A stretch of DNA of 64,000 nt from Nocardioides sp. 1609. GTDB taxonomy: Bacteria; Actinomycetota; Actinomycetes; Propionibacteriales; Nocardioidaceae. The notes under the pieces are model-generated. The model was not told where the DNA came from. It was given only the letters and a program-made list of their open reading frames with translations, and ran no database searches. The stretch is taken from contig NZ_SPUJ01000002.1 of assembly GCF_004522105.1 (NCBI RefSeq), positions 1-64,000 on the forward strand, in the 5' to 3' direction. The position numbers and the translations under genes were made by a program. Below, one piece after another: positions 36,014-44,791 of this stretch (positions within the stretch are counted from its first letter, which is position 1; every line of letters starts with the position of its first letter).

Positions 36014-36608
36014 GCTCACCGCGCGCCGCGGCGTCCGCGAACCGTGCGATCCGGGCCGCCCGGGTCTCCGGCTTCCTGGCGGTCACGACCTGGGTGAGCA
36101 TCTGCTTGCGGGTCGACGGAGGGAACGAGTCCCAGTGCGCGCGGGCGCCCGGACGCTCGGCGAGGGCCGCCTCGAGGTCGGGCGGGACGACGAGGTCCTC
36201 GACGTCGTCGAGCAGCGTCCACGACCCGTTGACGTGGGCGAGGTCGAGGACGGCCCGGCCGGCCGGCTGCATCCGCCCCTCGGCGTACAGGCGCTCGACC
36301 CGCTGCTTGTTGGGCCGCGACCACCCGCTGGTCGGCCGGCGCGGGGCGAACCACATCCGCGCGCGCTGCTCGTCGACCGTGCCCGCGGTGCTGTCGATCC
36401 AGCCCCACGCGAGCGCCTCGACGACCTGCTCCTCGTAGCCGACCGCCGGCCGCCCGGTGGCCCGGCGCCACTGGTAGACCCAGACGCCGGAGCCGCGGGC
36501 GTGGTGCGCGGCGAGCCAGGCCCGCCACTGCTCGAGCGTCTCGGGGTGCACGTAGGGCCGCCCGTCGTGGGCCTCCCCCTCGTCGGGCGCGGGTGCCGGC
36601 GCGGTCAT
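36003..36608 (-). CDS. YdeI/OmpD-associated family protein
   Basis: A 201-residue member of the YdeI/OmpD-associated (bacteriocin-protection) family, whose biochemical role is not settled. The family pattern RPYVHPETLEQWRAWLAAHH, then WVYQWRRATGRP and EEVVEALAWGWIDST-like residues, followed by FAPRRPTSGWSRPNKQRVERL, is clear. C-terminal YdeI motif KQMLTQVVTARKPETRAARI. No signal or membrane segment. The stop codon overlaps the end of the tandem repeat at 35906-36013. ATG at 36608 is divergent from the GNAT-NmrA gene. Confidence 0.85.
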   Translation of the reverse strand: MTAPAPAPDEGEAHDGRPYVHPETLEQWRAWLAAHHARGSGVWVYQWRRATGRPAVGYEEQVVEALAWGWIDSTAGTVDEQRARMWFAPRRPTSGWSRPNKQRVERLYAEGRMQPAGRAVLDLAHVNGSWTLLDDVEDLVVPPDLEAALAERPGARAHWDSFPPSTRKQMLTQVVTARKPETRAARIARFADAAARGERGV

Positions 36609-36630
36609 CCGTCGATGGTGCCAGCCGTCC

Positions 36631-36636
36631 TAGGCT
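36631..36636 (+). promoter_or_regulatory. Leaderless-type -10 of the GNAT-NmrA gene
   Basis: TAGGCT lies 6 bases before the ATG at 36643. Confidence 0.55.
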
Positions 36637-36642
36637 TGCGCC

Positions 36643-37992
36643 ATGGACACGGTGCGGGTCGCCGTCCCGGACGACGCCGAGGCGCTCGTCGTCCTTCACG
36701 AGGCCTGCTGGCGCGAGGCGTACGCCGACCTGCTGTCCGCCGCGACCATCGACGGCGTCTTCGCCGACCGGACCGCGCACCTCGCGAGCCGCCGGGAGCG
36801 GCTGGCCGACCCGGCGCGACCGACGTACGTGGTCGAGCGGGACGGCGAGCCGGTCGGCTTCGCCACGGCCGGCCCGGCCCGGCACGACGACGCCCCGGTG
36901 CCGGTCGAGCTGTACGGGATCTACGCCCGCGCCGCGGTCTGGGGCGAGGGCGTCGGACACGCCCTGCTCGCCGCGGCGCTCGGCGGCCGGCCGGCGTACC
37001 TCTGGGTGCTGGACGGCAACGACCGCGCCACCGCCTTCTACCGCCGGCACGGCTTCGAGCTCGACGGCGCGGCGGAGGAGCACCCGGAGGGCCGGCACCT
37101 GCGGATGGTCCGCCGCACCTCCTGGGACGCCGGCTCGGCAGGTGACAGGATCGGGCGCATGCTCGCCCTCACCGGCTCCACCGGGGCGCTCGGCGGCCCC
37201 GTCGCCCACGCGCTCGCCGACCTCCGCCCCCGGCTGCTCGTCCGCGACCCGGCCCGGGCCCCGCAGCTCGGCGGGCAGTCGGGCGGCGTCCACGTCACGC
37301 CCTACGACGACGCGGCGGCCGCGACGGCCGCGCTCGAGGGCGTCGACCTGCTGTTCATGGTCTCGGCCGCCGAGTCGGAGCACCGGCGCCGCGAGCACCG
37401 CACGTTCGTGGAGGCCGCGGCCCGGGCCGGGGTGCGGCACGTCGTCTACACGTCGTTCTCCGGCGCGGCCCCCGACGCGACGTTCACGCTCGGCCGCGAC
37501 CACCACGACACCGAGGTCGCGATCCGCGACAGCGGGATGGACTTCACCATCCTGCGGGACGCCTTCTACGCCGACGTGCTGCCGCTCTTCGCGGACGCCT
37601 CCGGTGCGATCCGCGGCCCGGCCGGGCACGGCAGCGTGGCCGCGGTGGCGCGGGCCGACGTCGCGGACGCCGCCGTCGCGGTGCTCCGCGACCCGCAGGC
37701 GCACCTCGGGGCGACGTACACGCTGACCGGGCCGGAGGCGCTGACCCTCGACGAGGTCGCCACCCGCGCCGGCGCCGTCCTGGGACGCGAGCTGCGCTAC
37801 GAGCCGGAGTCGCTCGAGGCGGCCTACGCCGCCCGCCGGGCGGCCTACCCGGACGCCGGCGAGTGGCAGCTCGACGCCTGGGTGAGCACCTACGTCGCCA
37901 TCGCCGACGGGTCCTGCGCCGCCGTCACCGGCGACGTCCGGCGGCTCACCGGGCGAGCGGCCCGCACGCTCGAGCAGGCCCTCGGCGGCTGA
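36643..37992 (+). CDS. GNAT acetyltransferase fused to an NmrA-like NAD(P)-binding domain
   Basis: One 449-residue frame holds two proteins usually encoded apart. Residues 1-170 are a GNAT N-acetyltransferase (GIYARAAVWGEGVGHALL as acetyl-CoA loop, NDRATAFYRRHGFELDG as the closing motif). Residues 173-449 are an NmrA/SDR-type protein with a Rossmann start LALTGSTGALGGPV and DFTILRDAFYADVLP. The joint is short (WDAGSAGDRIGRML). Met173 (ATG at 37159) has a CAGGAT box 7 bases upstream, so the second half may also be made alone. Substrates unknown. TAGGCT 6 bases before ATG 36643 suggests leaderless expression. Confidence 0.8.
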   Translation: MDTVRVAVPDDAEALVVLHEACWREAYADLLSAATIDGVFADRTAHLASRRERLADPARPTYVVERDGEPVGFATAGPARHDDAPVPVELYGIYARAAVWGEGVGHALLAAALGGRPAYLWVLDGNDRATAFYRRHGFELDGAAEEHPEGRHLRMVRRTSWDAGSAGDRIGRMLALTGSTGALGGPVAHALADLRPRLLVRDPARAPQLGGQSGGVHVTPYDDAAAATAALEGVDLLFMVSAAESEHRRREHRTFVEAAARAGVRHVVYTSFSGAAPDATFTLGRDHHDTEVAIRDSGMDFTILRDAFYADVLPLFADASGAIRGPAGHGSVAAVARADVADAAVAVLRDPQAHLGATYTLTGPEALTLDEVATRAGAVLGRELRYEPESLEAAYAARRAAYPDAGEWQLDAWVSTYVAIADGSCAAVTGDVRRLTGRAARTLEQALGG

Positions 37993-37999
37993 CCCGGTC

Positions 38000-39892
38000 T
38001 CAGGCGGTCACGTGGTGCACGTAGCACCAGCGCCACTCCTCGCCCTCCTCGGCGGACTGCATCACCGGGTGGCCGGTCTCCTGGAAGTGCGTGGTCGCGT
38101 GGCGGTCGGGTGAGGAGTCGCAGCACCCGACGTGGCCGCACTCGAGGCACTGGCGCAGCGCGACCCACCGGTTGCCCTTCGCGACGCAGGCCGGGCAGGT
38201 GCCGTCGGTGACGGTCTCGACGACGGGGTGCTCGGCGAGGTGCTCGCACTCCTCCCCCGGTCGACGCACGGCGGAGGTCCGCAGCTCGGCCCGCTCCTGG
38301 GTGGCGAGGTCGAGCATCGACTCCTCGACGTCGAGCATCGCCAGCACCTCGGCCACCACCACGGACGGCGTCGTGCCCTCCGAGCGGATCGCGAGCACCC
38401 GGCGGCGCTCGGCCTCGATCATCGTCAGCCGCAGCCGGCCGTAGAGCTCGCTCGGGGTCTCCTCGTCGGCGGTGGTGCCGAGCCGCTCCCAGGCCGCGAA
38501 GTTGCGCTGCTCGATGCGCTGCTTGATGAGGCTGACGACACCGTGGAGGTCGTCCTCGTCGAGGGACTTGAGCTTCTTGAAGCCGGCCTTCGAGGCCTGC
38601 TGGAGCAGGGTGGCGCGGGCCAGGGCGTCGTCCATCGGGTCCGGCGAGGGGACGTTCAGCCGCCGCGCCAGCACGGGCAGGCTCAGTCCCTGGAGGAGCA
38701 GGGTGCCGGCCACCACGGTGAACGCGACGAGCAGCAGCACGTCGCGGTACTCCGCCTCCGCCGGGATCACGAAGGCAGCGGCCAGGGTGACGACGCCGCG
38801 CATGCCGGCCCACCCGAGCAGGAAGGTGTACGTCGGCGGTGGGACCGCCCGGGTCTCGCGGTCGCCGACGTTGCGGGCGAGCAGGTAGCGCGCCGGGAAG
38901 ACCCAGGCGAGCCGCAGCACGATGACCCCGACGAGCGAGAGCCCGCACGCCAGCACGACACGGGTGCCCGACACGTCGCTGTCGCCGACGGCCTCGACGA
39001 GGCTGGCCGCCTGCAGCCCGATGAGCAGGAAGACGACGTTCTCGAGGACGAAGGCGATGGTGCGCCAGTTGGTGCGCTCGGCGATGCGGGACTGGGCGGT
39101 CTGCAGGATCGGCGCCCGGTGGCCCAGCAGCAGGCCGGCGACCACGACGGCGATGACGCCGGAGGCGCTGATCTCCTCGGCCCCGACGTAGGCGGCGTAG
39201 GGGACGATCAGCGAGAGCGCGGTGTCCATGAGCGGGTCGGTGAGCTTGCGGCGCAGGAAGGCCACGACGAGGAAGCCCACCAGGCCGACCAGCACGCCGC
39301 CGCCGGCGGCGACCACGAAGTCGAGGGCGACGCCGGCGGCGGTGACGTCCTCGACGTGGCCGCCCCCGTGGCCGTGCGCGGCCAGCCCGCCGGCGGCGAG
39401 CGCCGTGCGCAGCGCGACGAGCGCGGTGGCGTCGTTGAGCAGCGACTCGCCCTCGAGGATGGTGGTGATCCGGCGGGGCAGCCCGATCCGGCGTCCGACG
39501 GCGGTGGCGGCGACGGCGTCCGGTGGCGCCACGACGGCGCCGATAGCGAAGGCCAGGCCCCACCCGAGGCCGGGCAGCAGCGCGTGCAGCAGGACGGCGA
39601 TCCCGGCCGCGGTGAAGATGACCAGGCCGACCGAGAGCAGCAGGATGGTGCGCAGGTTGGCGCGGAAGTCGACGAGGGAGGTCTGGATCGCGGTGGCGTA
39701 CAGCAGGGGTGGCAGCAGCCCGAAGAGCACGACGTCCGCCTCGAGCCGGACCTCCAGGACCCCGGGCACGTAGGACACCGCGACGCCGGCGACGATCAGG
39801 ACGAGCGGGGCAGGGATCTCGATCCGGTTGGCGACCGCGGTGACCGCGAGGACGCTGACGGCGAGCGAGACGAGAAGCAGGGCGATCTCCAC
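38000..39892 (-). CDS. CPA1-family Na+/H+ antiporter with C-terminal UBP-type zinc finger
   Basis: A 630-residue cation/proton antiporter. About 12 membrane helices span residues 1-410 with the ion-site motif GAVVAPPDAVAATAVG and GESLLNDATALV. A cytoplasmic helical linker follows (about 415-550), then a UBP-type zinc finger (about 550-620) with CPAC, QCLECGHVGCC and HATTHFQETGHPVM as metal ligands. Antiport of Na+ for H+ balances pH and sodium; the finger may sense or bind a small peptide terminus, which is inference. GTG at 39892 has a GAGAAT box 6 bases upstream. Confidence 0.87.
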   Translation of the reverse strand: MEIALLLVSLAVSVLAVTAVANRIEIPAPLVLIVAGVAVSYVPGVLEVRLEADVVLFGLLPPLLYATAIQTSLVDFRANLRTILLLSVGLVIFTAAGIAVLLHALLPGLGWGLAFAIGAVVAPPDAVAATAVGRRIGLPRRITTILEGESLLNDATALVALRTALAAGGLAAHGHGGGHVEDVTAAGVALDFVVAAGGGVLVGLVGFLVVAFLRRKLTDPLMDTALSLIVPYAAYVGAEEISASGVIAVVVAGLLLGHRAPILQTAQSRIAERTNWRTIAFVLENVVFLLIGLQAASLVEAVGDSDVSGTRVVLACGLSLVGVIVLRLAWVFPARYLLARNVGDRETRAVPPPTYTFLLGWAGMRGVVTLAAAFVIPAEAEYRDVLLLVAFTVVAGTLLLQGLSLPVLARRLNVPSPDPMDDALARATLLQQASKAGFKKLKSLDEDDLHGVVSLIKQRIEQRNFAAWERLGTTADEETPSELYGRLRLTMIEAERRRVLAIRSEGTTPSVVVAEVLAMLDVEESMLDLATQERAELRTSAVRRPGEECEHLAEHPVVETVTDGTCPACVAKGNRWVALRQCLECGHVGCCDSSPDRHATTHFQETGHPVMQSAEEGEEWRWCYVHHVTA

Positions 39893-39941
39893 CGCACCAT
39901 TCTCCCCGCTCGCGGGGTCGGTGCCTGCATCGTGTCCAGGC

Positions 39942-41069
39942 TCAGCGGCGGCTCTTGTCGATCTCGTCGGCCACGGCCTGGAACGCCTCGGTGTACTCGA
40001 TCGTCGGCAGCCCCAGGAACCCCAGGTTGACGTCGAGCGAGGAGGTCGCCGACGACGCGGTCTCGTCGAAGCCGGTGATCATCTCGCCGCTGACGCCCAG
40101 GAACTCGTTGACGGTCGGCTGGATCGGGGTCAGGTCGAGGCCGCGCACCGCCAGGTCGAGGTCGTAGACCGCCGCCCGCATGCCGGCCGACCCGGCGAGC
40201 GCCCCCGCCAGGTCGTCGTCGGTGGTGGCCCTGCTGAGGTCGTCGCTGGCCTTGCCGAAGTCGGTGGAGAACGTCTGCAGCGCGAGGGTGTAGCCGGCGG
40301 CCGCCTCGTCGCTGACCCGCCCCGACGGGGCCGCACTGGTCGTCTGGCTCGTCGGGTCGCTGGTGGGGTCGCTGGTGGGGTCGCTGGTCGGGTCGGACGT
40401 GGCGTCGCTGGTCGCCGCGCTGGACGAGCCCGAGTCGTCGGCGACGGGGTCCTCGTCGTCGCCGCCGGCGAGCACCAGGGCGAGCACCACGGCGACGACG
40501 ACCGCGGCCGCGGTCACCCCGAGCCCGACGTAGAGCCCGGTCCGGGAGCGACGGCTCGGCGTCGGCGTCCACGACGCCGGCCCGCCGGGGTAGCCCTGCT
40601 GGTAGGACTGCTGGTAGGGCTGGGTCGGGTGGGGCCGGCCCGGGTAGCCCGGGGCGTGCGTCGGCGCGCCCGGCCCGCCGTACGTCCCGGTGCTCGACTG
40701 CACCAGGGTGCGGAACCGGACGACGTCCGACTCGCTGACCCGGCCGACCGCGAAGCCGAGGACGGCGCAGGCCCACTGGCCGCGCGCGACGTCGGACGGT
40801 CCGGGCGGGGTCTTGCTCCGGCGCCCGCCGGCGACGCGGGCACCGGCCTCGCCGGCGGCGGGCAGTGCGTCGGTGCCGGCGTCCATCGCCGCGAGCATCG
40901 CGCCGAAGGCTCCGGAGCGGATCGCCTCGGCGAGGAGGTCGACGTCGTCGCGCGAGACCTCGCCGCGACGGACGGCGTCGTCGAGGACCCCGCGGAACGC
41001 AGCCGGGTCGTCGAAGACCTGCCGACCGCTCTGCAGGCCGAGCGCGTACAGACGGTCGTGGAGCTCCAT
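39942..41069 (-). CDS. Single-span membrane hypothetical protein
   Basis: A 375-residue protein with no recognised domain overall. The first 120 residues look folded and cytoplasmic (MELHDRLYALGLQSGRQVFDD), followed by a Pro/Gly/Tyr/Gln-rich linker, one membrane helix (about 178-202), a Ser/Asp/Pro/Thr stretch with the tetrapeptide SDPT in tandem, and a roughly 110-residue extracellular helical domain. This layout (cytoplasmic sensor, span, wall linker, outer domain) suggests an envelope protein. ATG at 41069 has TACGAT 6 bases upstream. Convergent with nothing; menD lies downstream. Confidence 0.75.
   Translation of the reverse strand: MELHDRLYALGLQSGRQVFDDPAAFRGVLDDAVRRGEVSRDDVDLLAEAIRSGAFGAMLAAMDAGTDALPAAGEAGARVAGGRRSKTPPGPSDVARGQWACAVLGFAVGRVSESDVVRFRTLVQSSTGTYGGPGAPTHAPGYPGRPHPTQPYQQSYQQGYPGGPASWTPTPSRRSRTGLYVGLGVTAAAVVVAVVLALVLAGGDDEDPVADDSGSSSAATSDATSDPTSDPTSDPTSDPTSQTTSAAPSGRVSDEAAAGYTLALQTFSTDFGKASDDLSRATTDDDLAGALAGSAGMRAAVYDLDLAVRGLDLTPIQPTVNEFLGVSGEMITGFDETASSATSSLDVNLGFLGLPTIEYTEAFQAVADEIDKSRR
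40345..40404. repeat. Codon-scale repeat encoding SDPT
   Basis: Tandem 12-base units of the type GGTCGCTGGTGG encode the SDPT repeats of the membrane hypothetical. This type of linker repeat changes copy number easily. Confidence 0.6.
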
Positions 41070-41075
41070 GGACGA

Positions 41076-41081
41076 ATCGTA
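41076..41081 (-). promoter_or_regulatory. Leaderless-type -10 of the membrane hypothetical
   Basis: TACGAT on the minus strand, 6 bases before the ATG at 41069. Confidence 0.5.
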
Positions 41082-41103
41082 GGTCGAGTCCGACCCGGAC
41101 GCG

Positions 41104-42729
41104 TCAGCGCGGCGACGAGGTCCCGGACGTCGGGGACGCGGGGGCCGTCAGCGACCGGATCGCGAGGTCCAGCTCACGGCGGTCGTCGCGGCGGACCCGC
41201 ACCTCGACGACCTCGATGCCGCCGTTGGGCGAGGCCAGGGCCTGCTCGAGCTCGGGGAGGCTGCCGACCTCGAGGTGCGGCGTCCGGGTGGCGGCGCAGA
41301 GCGCGGCCAGGTCGACGCCGTGCGGGGTGCCGAACAGCGCCTCGAACCGGTCGGCGTGCTCGGGTGCGCCCTGCTCGAGCGTCGTGAAGATCGCACCGCC
41401 GTCGTCGTTGACCACGACGATCACGAGGTCGGGTCGCGGCTCGGTCGGCCCGAGCACCAGGCCGTTGCTGTCGTGGAGGAAGGTGACGTCGCCCATCAGC
41501 GCGATCGTCGATCCGTGCCGGCGGCCCAGCGCGGCGCCGACGGCGGTCGAGATCGTGCCGTCGATGCCGGCGAGACCGCGGTTGGCGACCACCTTGCGAC
41601 GCTCGCCCACCCCGGTCGGCCGGGCCATGATGTCGAGGTCGCGGATCGGGCTCGACGCCCCGACGACCAGCTGCATGCCGGCCCCGACGGCGCGGTGCAC
41701 CGCCCCCGCCACCTCGTACGGCGTCAGGTCGGGCCGCCCGGCGAGCAGCGCGTCGAGCCGGCGGGCGACGTCACGGTCGGCGGCCCGCCACTCCTCGAGC
41801 CAGGCCGGGTCGTCGGCGCCGGCGACGGCGTACGCGGCGGCGGTGCCGGCGACCGGGTAGGGGCGCTCGGCCCAGGCGCCGCGGCCGGGGACCGACAGCA
41901 CCTCGACGTCGGCCCGGGCGAGCAGCCGCTGCACCGGACGCGACAGCGTCGGGCTCCCGTGGACGACGGCCCGTTCGACCCGGCCGGCCAGGCCGCCGCC
42001 CCCGCCGAGCAGCAGGCGGTAGCAGCGCAGCGCGTTCCCACCGGTCCTCGACCCCGACGACGGCTCGGCGAGCAGCGGCCACCCGGCCGCCTCGGCGAGC
42101 CGGCGGGCAGGCGGGCCGGCGTCGTCCCCGGCGACGACGACGGTGCGCGGGCCGAGCGGCAGCTCGACCGGCTCCGGCGGGTCGGGCCACGACATCGACC
42201 ACTCGCCCCCGCCGGCGTCCCACCGGGAGTCGGGGAGCAGCGGGTCGTCGAGCTGCACGTTGAGGTGGACCGGGCCGTCGCCGTCGAGCTCGAGGGGCTG
42301 CGGCGACGCGAGGTCGACGGTCGGCACCAGCGGGCCGAAGACCCCGACCTGGTCGGTGGTCTGGTTGGCGTCGGTGCCGCGCATCCTCGCCGGACGGTCG
42401 GCGGTGACGACGACGATCGGGACGCCGGCGTGCACGGCCTCGAGCACGGCCGGGTGCAGGTTGGCGACGGCGGTGCCGGAGGTGCAGACGACGGCGGCGC
42501 GGGCGTGGCTGCGGGTCAGCCCGAGGGCCAGGAAGCCGGCCGTCCGCTCGTCGACGCGGGTGTGCAGCCGCACGTGGTCGTCGCGGGCGGCGTCGAAGAA
42601 CGCGAACGACAGCGGGGCGTTGCGGCTGCCCGGGGCGATGACGACCTCCGAGATCCCGGCGGCGAGCAGCTGCCGGACGACGTCGCGCGCCAGCTCGGTG
42701 GCACTGACGGGGGCGCGGTCGGCGGTCAT
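41104..42729 (-). CDS. menD: 2-succinyl-5-enolpyruvyl-6-hydroxy-3-cyclohexene-1-carboxylate synthase
   Basis: Thiamine-dependent enzyme adding a succinyl unit from 2-oxoglutarate to isochorismate. The 541-residue protein has the N-terminal VVIAPGSRNAPLSFAF, HTRVDERTAGFLALG with the catalytic Glu, SGTAVANLHPAVLEA, and the C-terminal TPP-binding GDVTFLHDSNGL and NDDGGAIF. ATG at 42729 overlaps the menC stop as ATGA, so menE-menC-menD is one transcription unit in that order. Confidence 0.93.
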   Translation of the reverse strand: MTADRAPVSATELARDVVRQLLAAGISEVVIAPGSRNAPLSFAFFDAARDDHVRLHTRVDERTAGFLALGLTRSHARAAVVCTSGTAVANLHPAVLEAVHAGVPIVVVTADRPARMRGTDANQTTDQVGVFGPLVPTVDLASPQPLELDGDGPVHLNVQLDDPLLPDSRWDAGGGEWSMSWPDPPEPVELPLGPRTVVVAGDDAGPPARRLAEAAGWPLLAEPSSGSRTGGNALRCYRLLLGGGGGLAGRVERAVVHGSPTLSRPVQRLLARADVEVLSVPGRGAWAERPYPVAGTAAAYAVAGADDPAWLEEWRAADRDVARRLDALLAGRPDLTPYEVAGAVHRAVGAGMQLVVGASSPIRDLDIMARPTGVGERRKVVANRGLAGIDGTISTAVGAALGRRHGSTIALMGDVTFLHDSNGLVLGPTEPRPDLVIVVVNDDGGAIFTTLEQGAPEHADRFEALFGTPHGVDLAALCAATRTPHLEVGSLPELEQALASPNGGIEVVEVRVRRDDRRELDLAIRSLTAPASPTSGTSSPR

Positions 42730-43685
42730 GGACCCTCTCCTCGGGTGACGGCGGCGAGCCGGGCCGTCCAGTGCGCGACCCGGTCGGGCGGGGCGGCGAG
42801 CCGGTCGAACGCGGCGAGGTCGACGACGGGCGCCCCGGCGGGCGGGACGGGCAGGACGCCGTCGACGGGCAGCAGCGGCGTCACCGCCACGTCATCGGTG
42901 AGGAGCTGGACGGTGGCCAGCCCGCACGCGTGGGGCAGCTCGGGCAGGGCGGCCGCGAGCGCCAGGCCGGCCGCGATCCCGACCGAGGTCTCCAGCGCCG
43001 AGGACACGACGACCGGCAGCCCGATGTCCTCGGCGATCCGCAGGCAGGCCCGCACCCCGCCCAGCGGCTGCACCTTGAGGACGGCGATGTCGGCGGCCTC
43101 CAGGTCGCGGACCCGGTAGGGGTCGACCGCGCGGCGGATCGACTCGTCGGCGGCGATCGGGACGTCGACGCGGCGGCGCACGAGCGCGAGGTCCTCCACG
43201 GTCGCGACCGGCTGCTCGACGTACTCGATGCCGCCGGCGGCGGCGTCCAGGCGCCGGATCGCCGTGACGGCGTCGTCGACCGACCAGCCGCCGTTGGCAT
43301 CGACCCGGACGGCGCCGCCGGGCCCGAGCGCGGCGCGGACGGCGGCGACCCGCTCCTCGTCGTCGGCGAGGGACTGGCCGGGCTCGGCCACCTTGACCTT
43401 CGCGGTGCGGCAGCCGCCGGCGAGCACGATCCGGTGGGCGCGGTCGGGGTCGACGGCCGGCACGGTGACGTTGACCGCGACCTCGGTCCGCAGCGGCGCG
43501 GGCCAGTCGCCGGCGGCCGCCTCGCGGGCGCACGCGAGCCAGGGCCGGGCCGTCGGGGCGTCGTACTCGAGGAACGGGCTCCACTCGCCCCAGCCGGCGG
43601 CTCCCTCGACGAGCGCGACCTCGCGCACGGTGATGCCGCGGAACCGGGTCGTCATCGGGATGGAGAGGACCCGCAGCCCGCTCAT
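42726..43685 (-). CDS. menC: o-Succinylbenzoate synthase
   Basis: Enolase-superfamily dehydratase, 319 residues, forming o-succinylbenzoate in menaquinone synthesis. Active-site residues visible are the KxK pair in TAKVKVAE, metal ligands in RVDANGGW, YVEQP and AADES, and the second Lys in VLKVQPLGG. ATG at 43685 overlaps the menE stop (ATGA); its own stop overlaps menD (ATGA). The longer open frame upstream is in menE and rejected. Confidence 0.92.
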   Translation of the reverse strand: MSGLRVLSIPMTTRFRGITVREVALVEGAAGWGEWSPFLEYDAPTARPWLACAREAAAGDWPAPLRTEVAVNVTVPAVDPDRAHRIVLAGGCRTAKVKVAEPGQSLADDEERVAAVRAALGPGGAVRVDANGGWSVDDAVTAIRRLDAAAGGIEYVEQPVATVEDLALVRRRVDVPIAADESIRRAVDPYRVRDLEAADIAVLKVQPLGGVRACLRIAEDIGLPVVVSSALETSVGIAAGLALAAALPELPHACGLATVQLLTDDVAVTPLLPVDGVLPVPPAGAPVVDLAAFDRLAAPPDRVAHWTARLAAVTRGEGP

Positions 43686-44674
43686 CGGGCCAGCTCCCGC
43701 AACCGCACCCGGTCGGGCTTGCCGTTGGCCAGCAGCGGGATCGCGTCGAGGACGACGACCTGGCGCGGCGCCCAGGCGCGGGGGTGCACGGCGGTGACCC
43801 AGGCGCGCAGCGCGGTCGCGTCGAGGTCGGCGCCGCCGACGCCGGCGGGGGCGACGAACGCGACGAGCCGGTTGCCCCACTCCTCGTCGGGGACGCCGAG
43901 CACCTCGGCCTCGGCCACGCCCGGGTGGGCGCGCAGCCGGGCGGCGACCGCCGGGCCGGGCACGTTCACGCCGCCGCTGACGACGACGTCGTCGATCCGG
44001 CCGAGCACCTGCAGCCGGCCGTCGTCGGCGACCCGGCCGGCGTCGGCGGTGACGAACCAGCCGTCCACGAGCGTGCGCGCGGTGAGGTCGGGGTCGCCGT
44101 CGTACCGGTCGAACAGGGTGGGTCCGCCCAGCCGGATCCGGCCGGTGTCGTCGACGTCGACCTCGACGCCGTCGAGCGGGACGCCGTCGTAGACGCAGCC
44201 GCCGGCGGTCTCGGCCGCGCCGTACGTCGCCACGACGCGGACGCCGGCCGCCGTGGCGCGGGCCCGGAGCGCGGGGTCGACCGGGCCGCCGCCCAGGAGC
44301 ACCGTGTGGGCGCGGGCCAGGGCGGAGCGGTCGGCCGGGTCGGCGTCCTCGAGGATCCGGTGCAGCTGCGTGGGCACCAGGCTGGTGAACCACCCGTCGC
44401 CGTCCGGCCAGCGGGCGGGGTCCGTCAGCGGCTCGTGACCGGCGACCAGCGAGCGGCACACCACCTGGAGGCCGGCGACGTAGCCGAGGGGCAGCCGGAG
44501 GGCCCACGGCCCGGTGCCGCCCAGCCGGTCGGCGCTGGCGGCCACCGAGGCGAGCACGGCCCGGCGCGACAGCACCACGCGCTTGGGGGTGCCGGAGGAC
44601 CCGGACGTCTCGACCACCAGCGGCTCCGGCTCGCCGGGGGCGGCGAGCCACGCACGCAGCCGGGGGACGTCCAT
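43682..44674 (-). CDS. menE: o-Succinylbenzoate-CoA ligase
   Basis: Adenylate-forming CoA ligase activating o-succinylbenzoate, 330 residues, shorter than typical AMP-ligases but like other actinobacterial MenE. The ATP-binding SGSSGTPKRVVLS (about 24-36), YGAAETAGG, DAGRVADDGRLQVLGRIDDVV and the C-terminal Lys in LLANGKPDRV are present. ATG at 44674 has TACATT 6 bases upstream and no ribosome-binding site, so the menECD transcript is probably leaderless. The large frame further upstream belongs to the opposite strand of menA and is rejected. Confidence 0.9.
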   Translation of the reverse strand: MDVPRLRAWLAAPGEPEPLVVETSGSSGTPKRVVLSRRAVLASVAASADRLGGTGPWALRLPLGYVAGLQVVCRSLVAGHEPLTDPARWPDGDGWFTSLVPTQLHRILEDADPADRSALARAHTVLLGGGPVDPALRARATAAGVRVVATYGAAETAGGCVYDGVPLDGVEVDVDDTGRIRLGGPTLFDRYDGDPDLTARTLVDGWFVTADAGRVADDGRLQVLGRIDDVVVSGGVNVPGPAVAARLRAHPGVAEAEVLGVPDEEWGNRLVAFVAPAGVGGADLDATALRAWVTAVHPRAWAPRQVVVLDAIPLLANGKPDRVRLRELAR

Positions 44675-44680
44675 CCCCCG

Positions 44681-44686
44681 AATGTA
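44681..44686 (-). promoter_or_regulatory. Leaderless-type -10 of the menE-menC-menD unit
   Basis: TACATT on the minus strand, 6 bases before the menE ATG at 44674. Confidence 0.55.
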
Positions 44687-44791
44687 GTGGCGCGGCCACC
44701 GGGCCCCCGCCCGGCCCGTCGTCCGCACCCCCGGTCCTCCGGCGAGCCACCTGGCGACGGGCGTCGCGCCCCGTCCTGCTTGAATCCCTGG

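Noticed and set aside
37890..39563. Minus-strand frame of 557 codons overlapping the antiporter
   Set aside because: It is the antiporter read in another frame, Arg-rich and without motifs.
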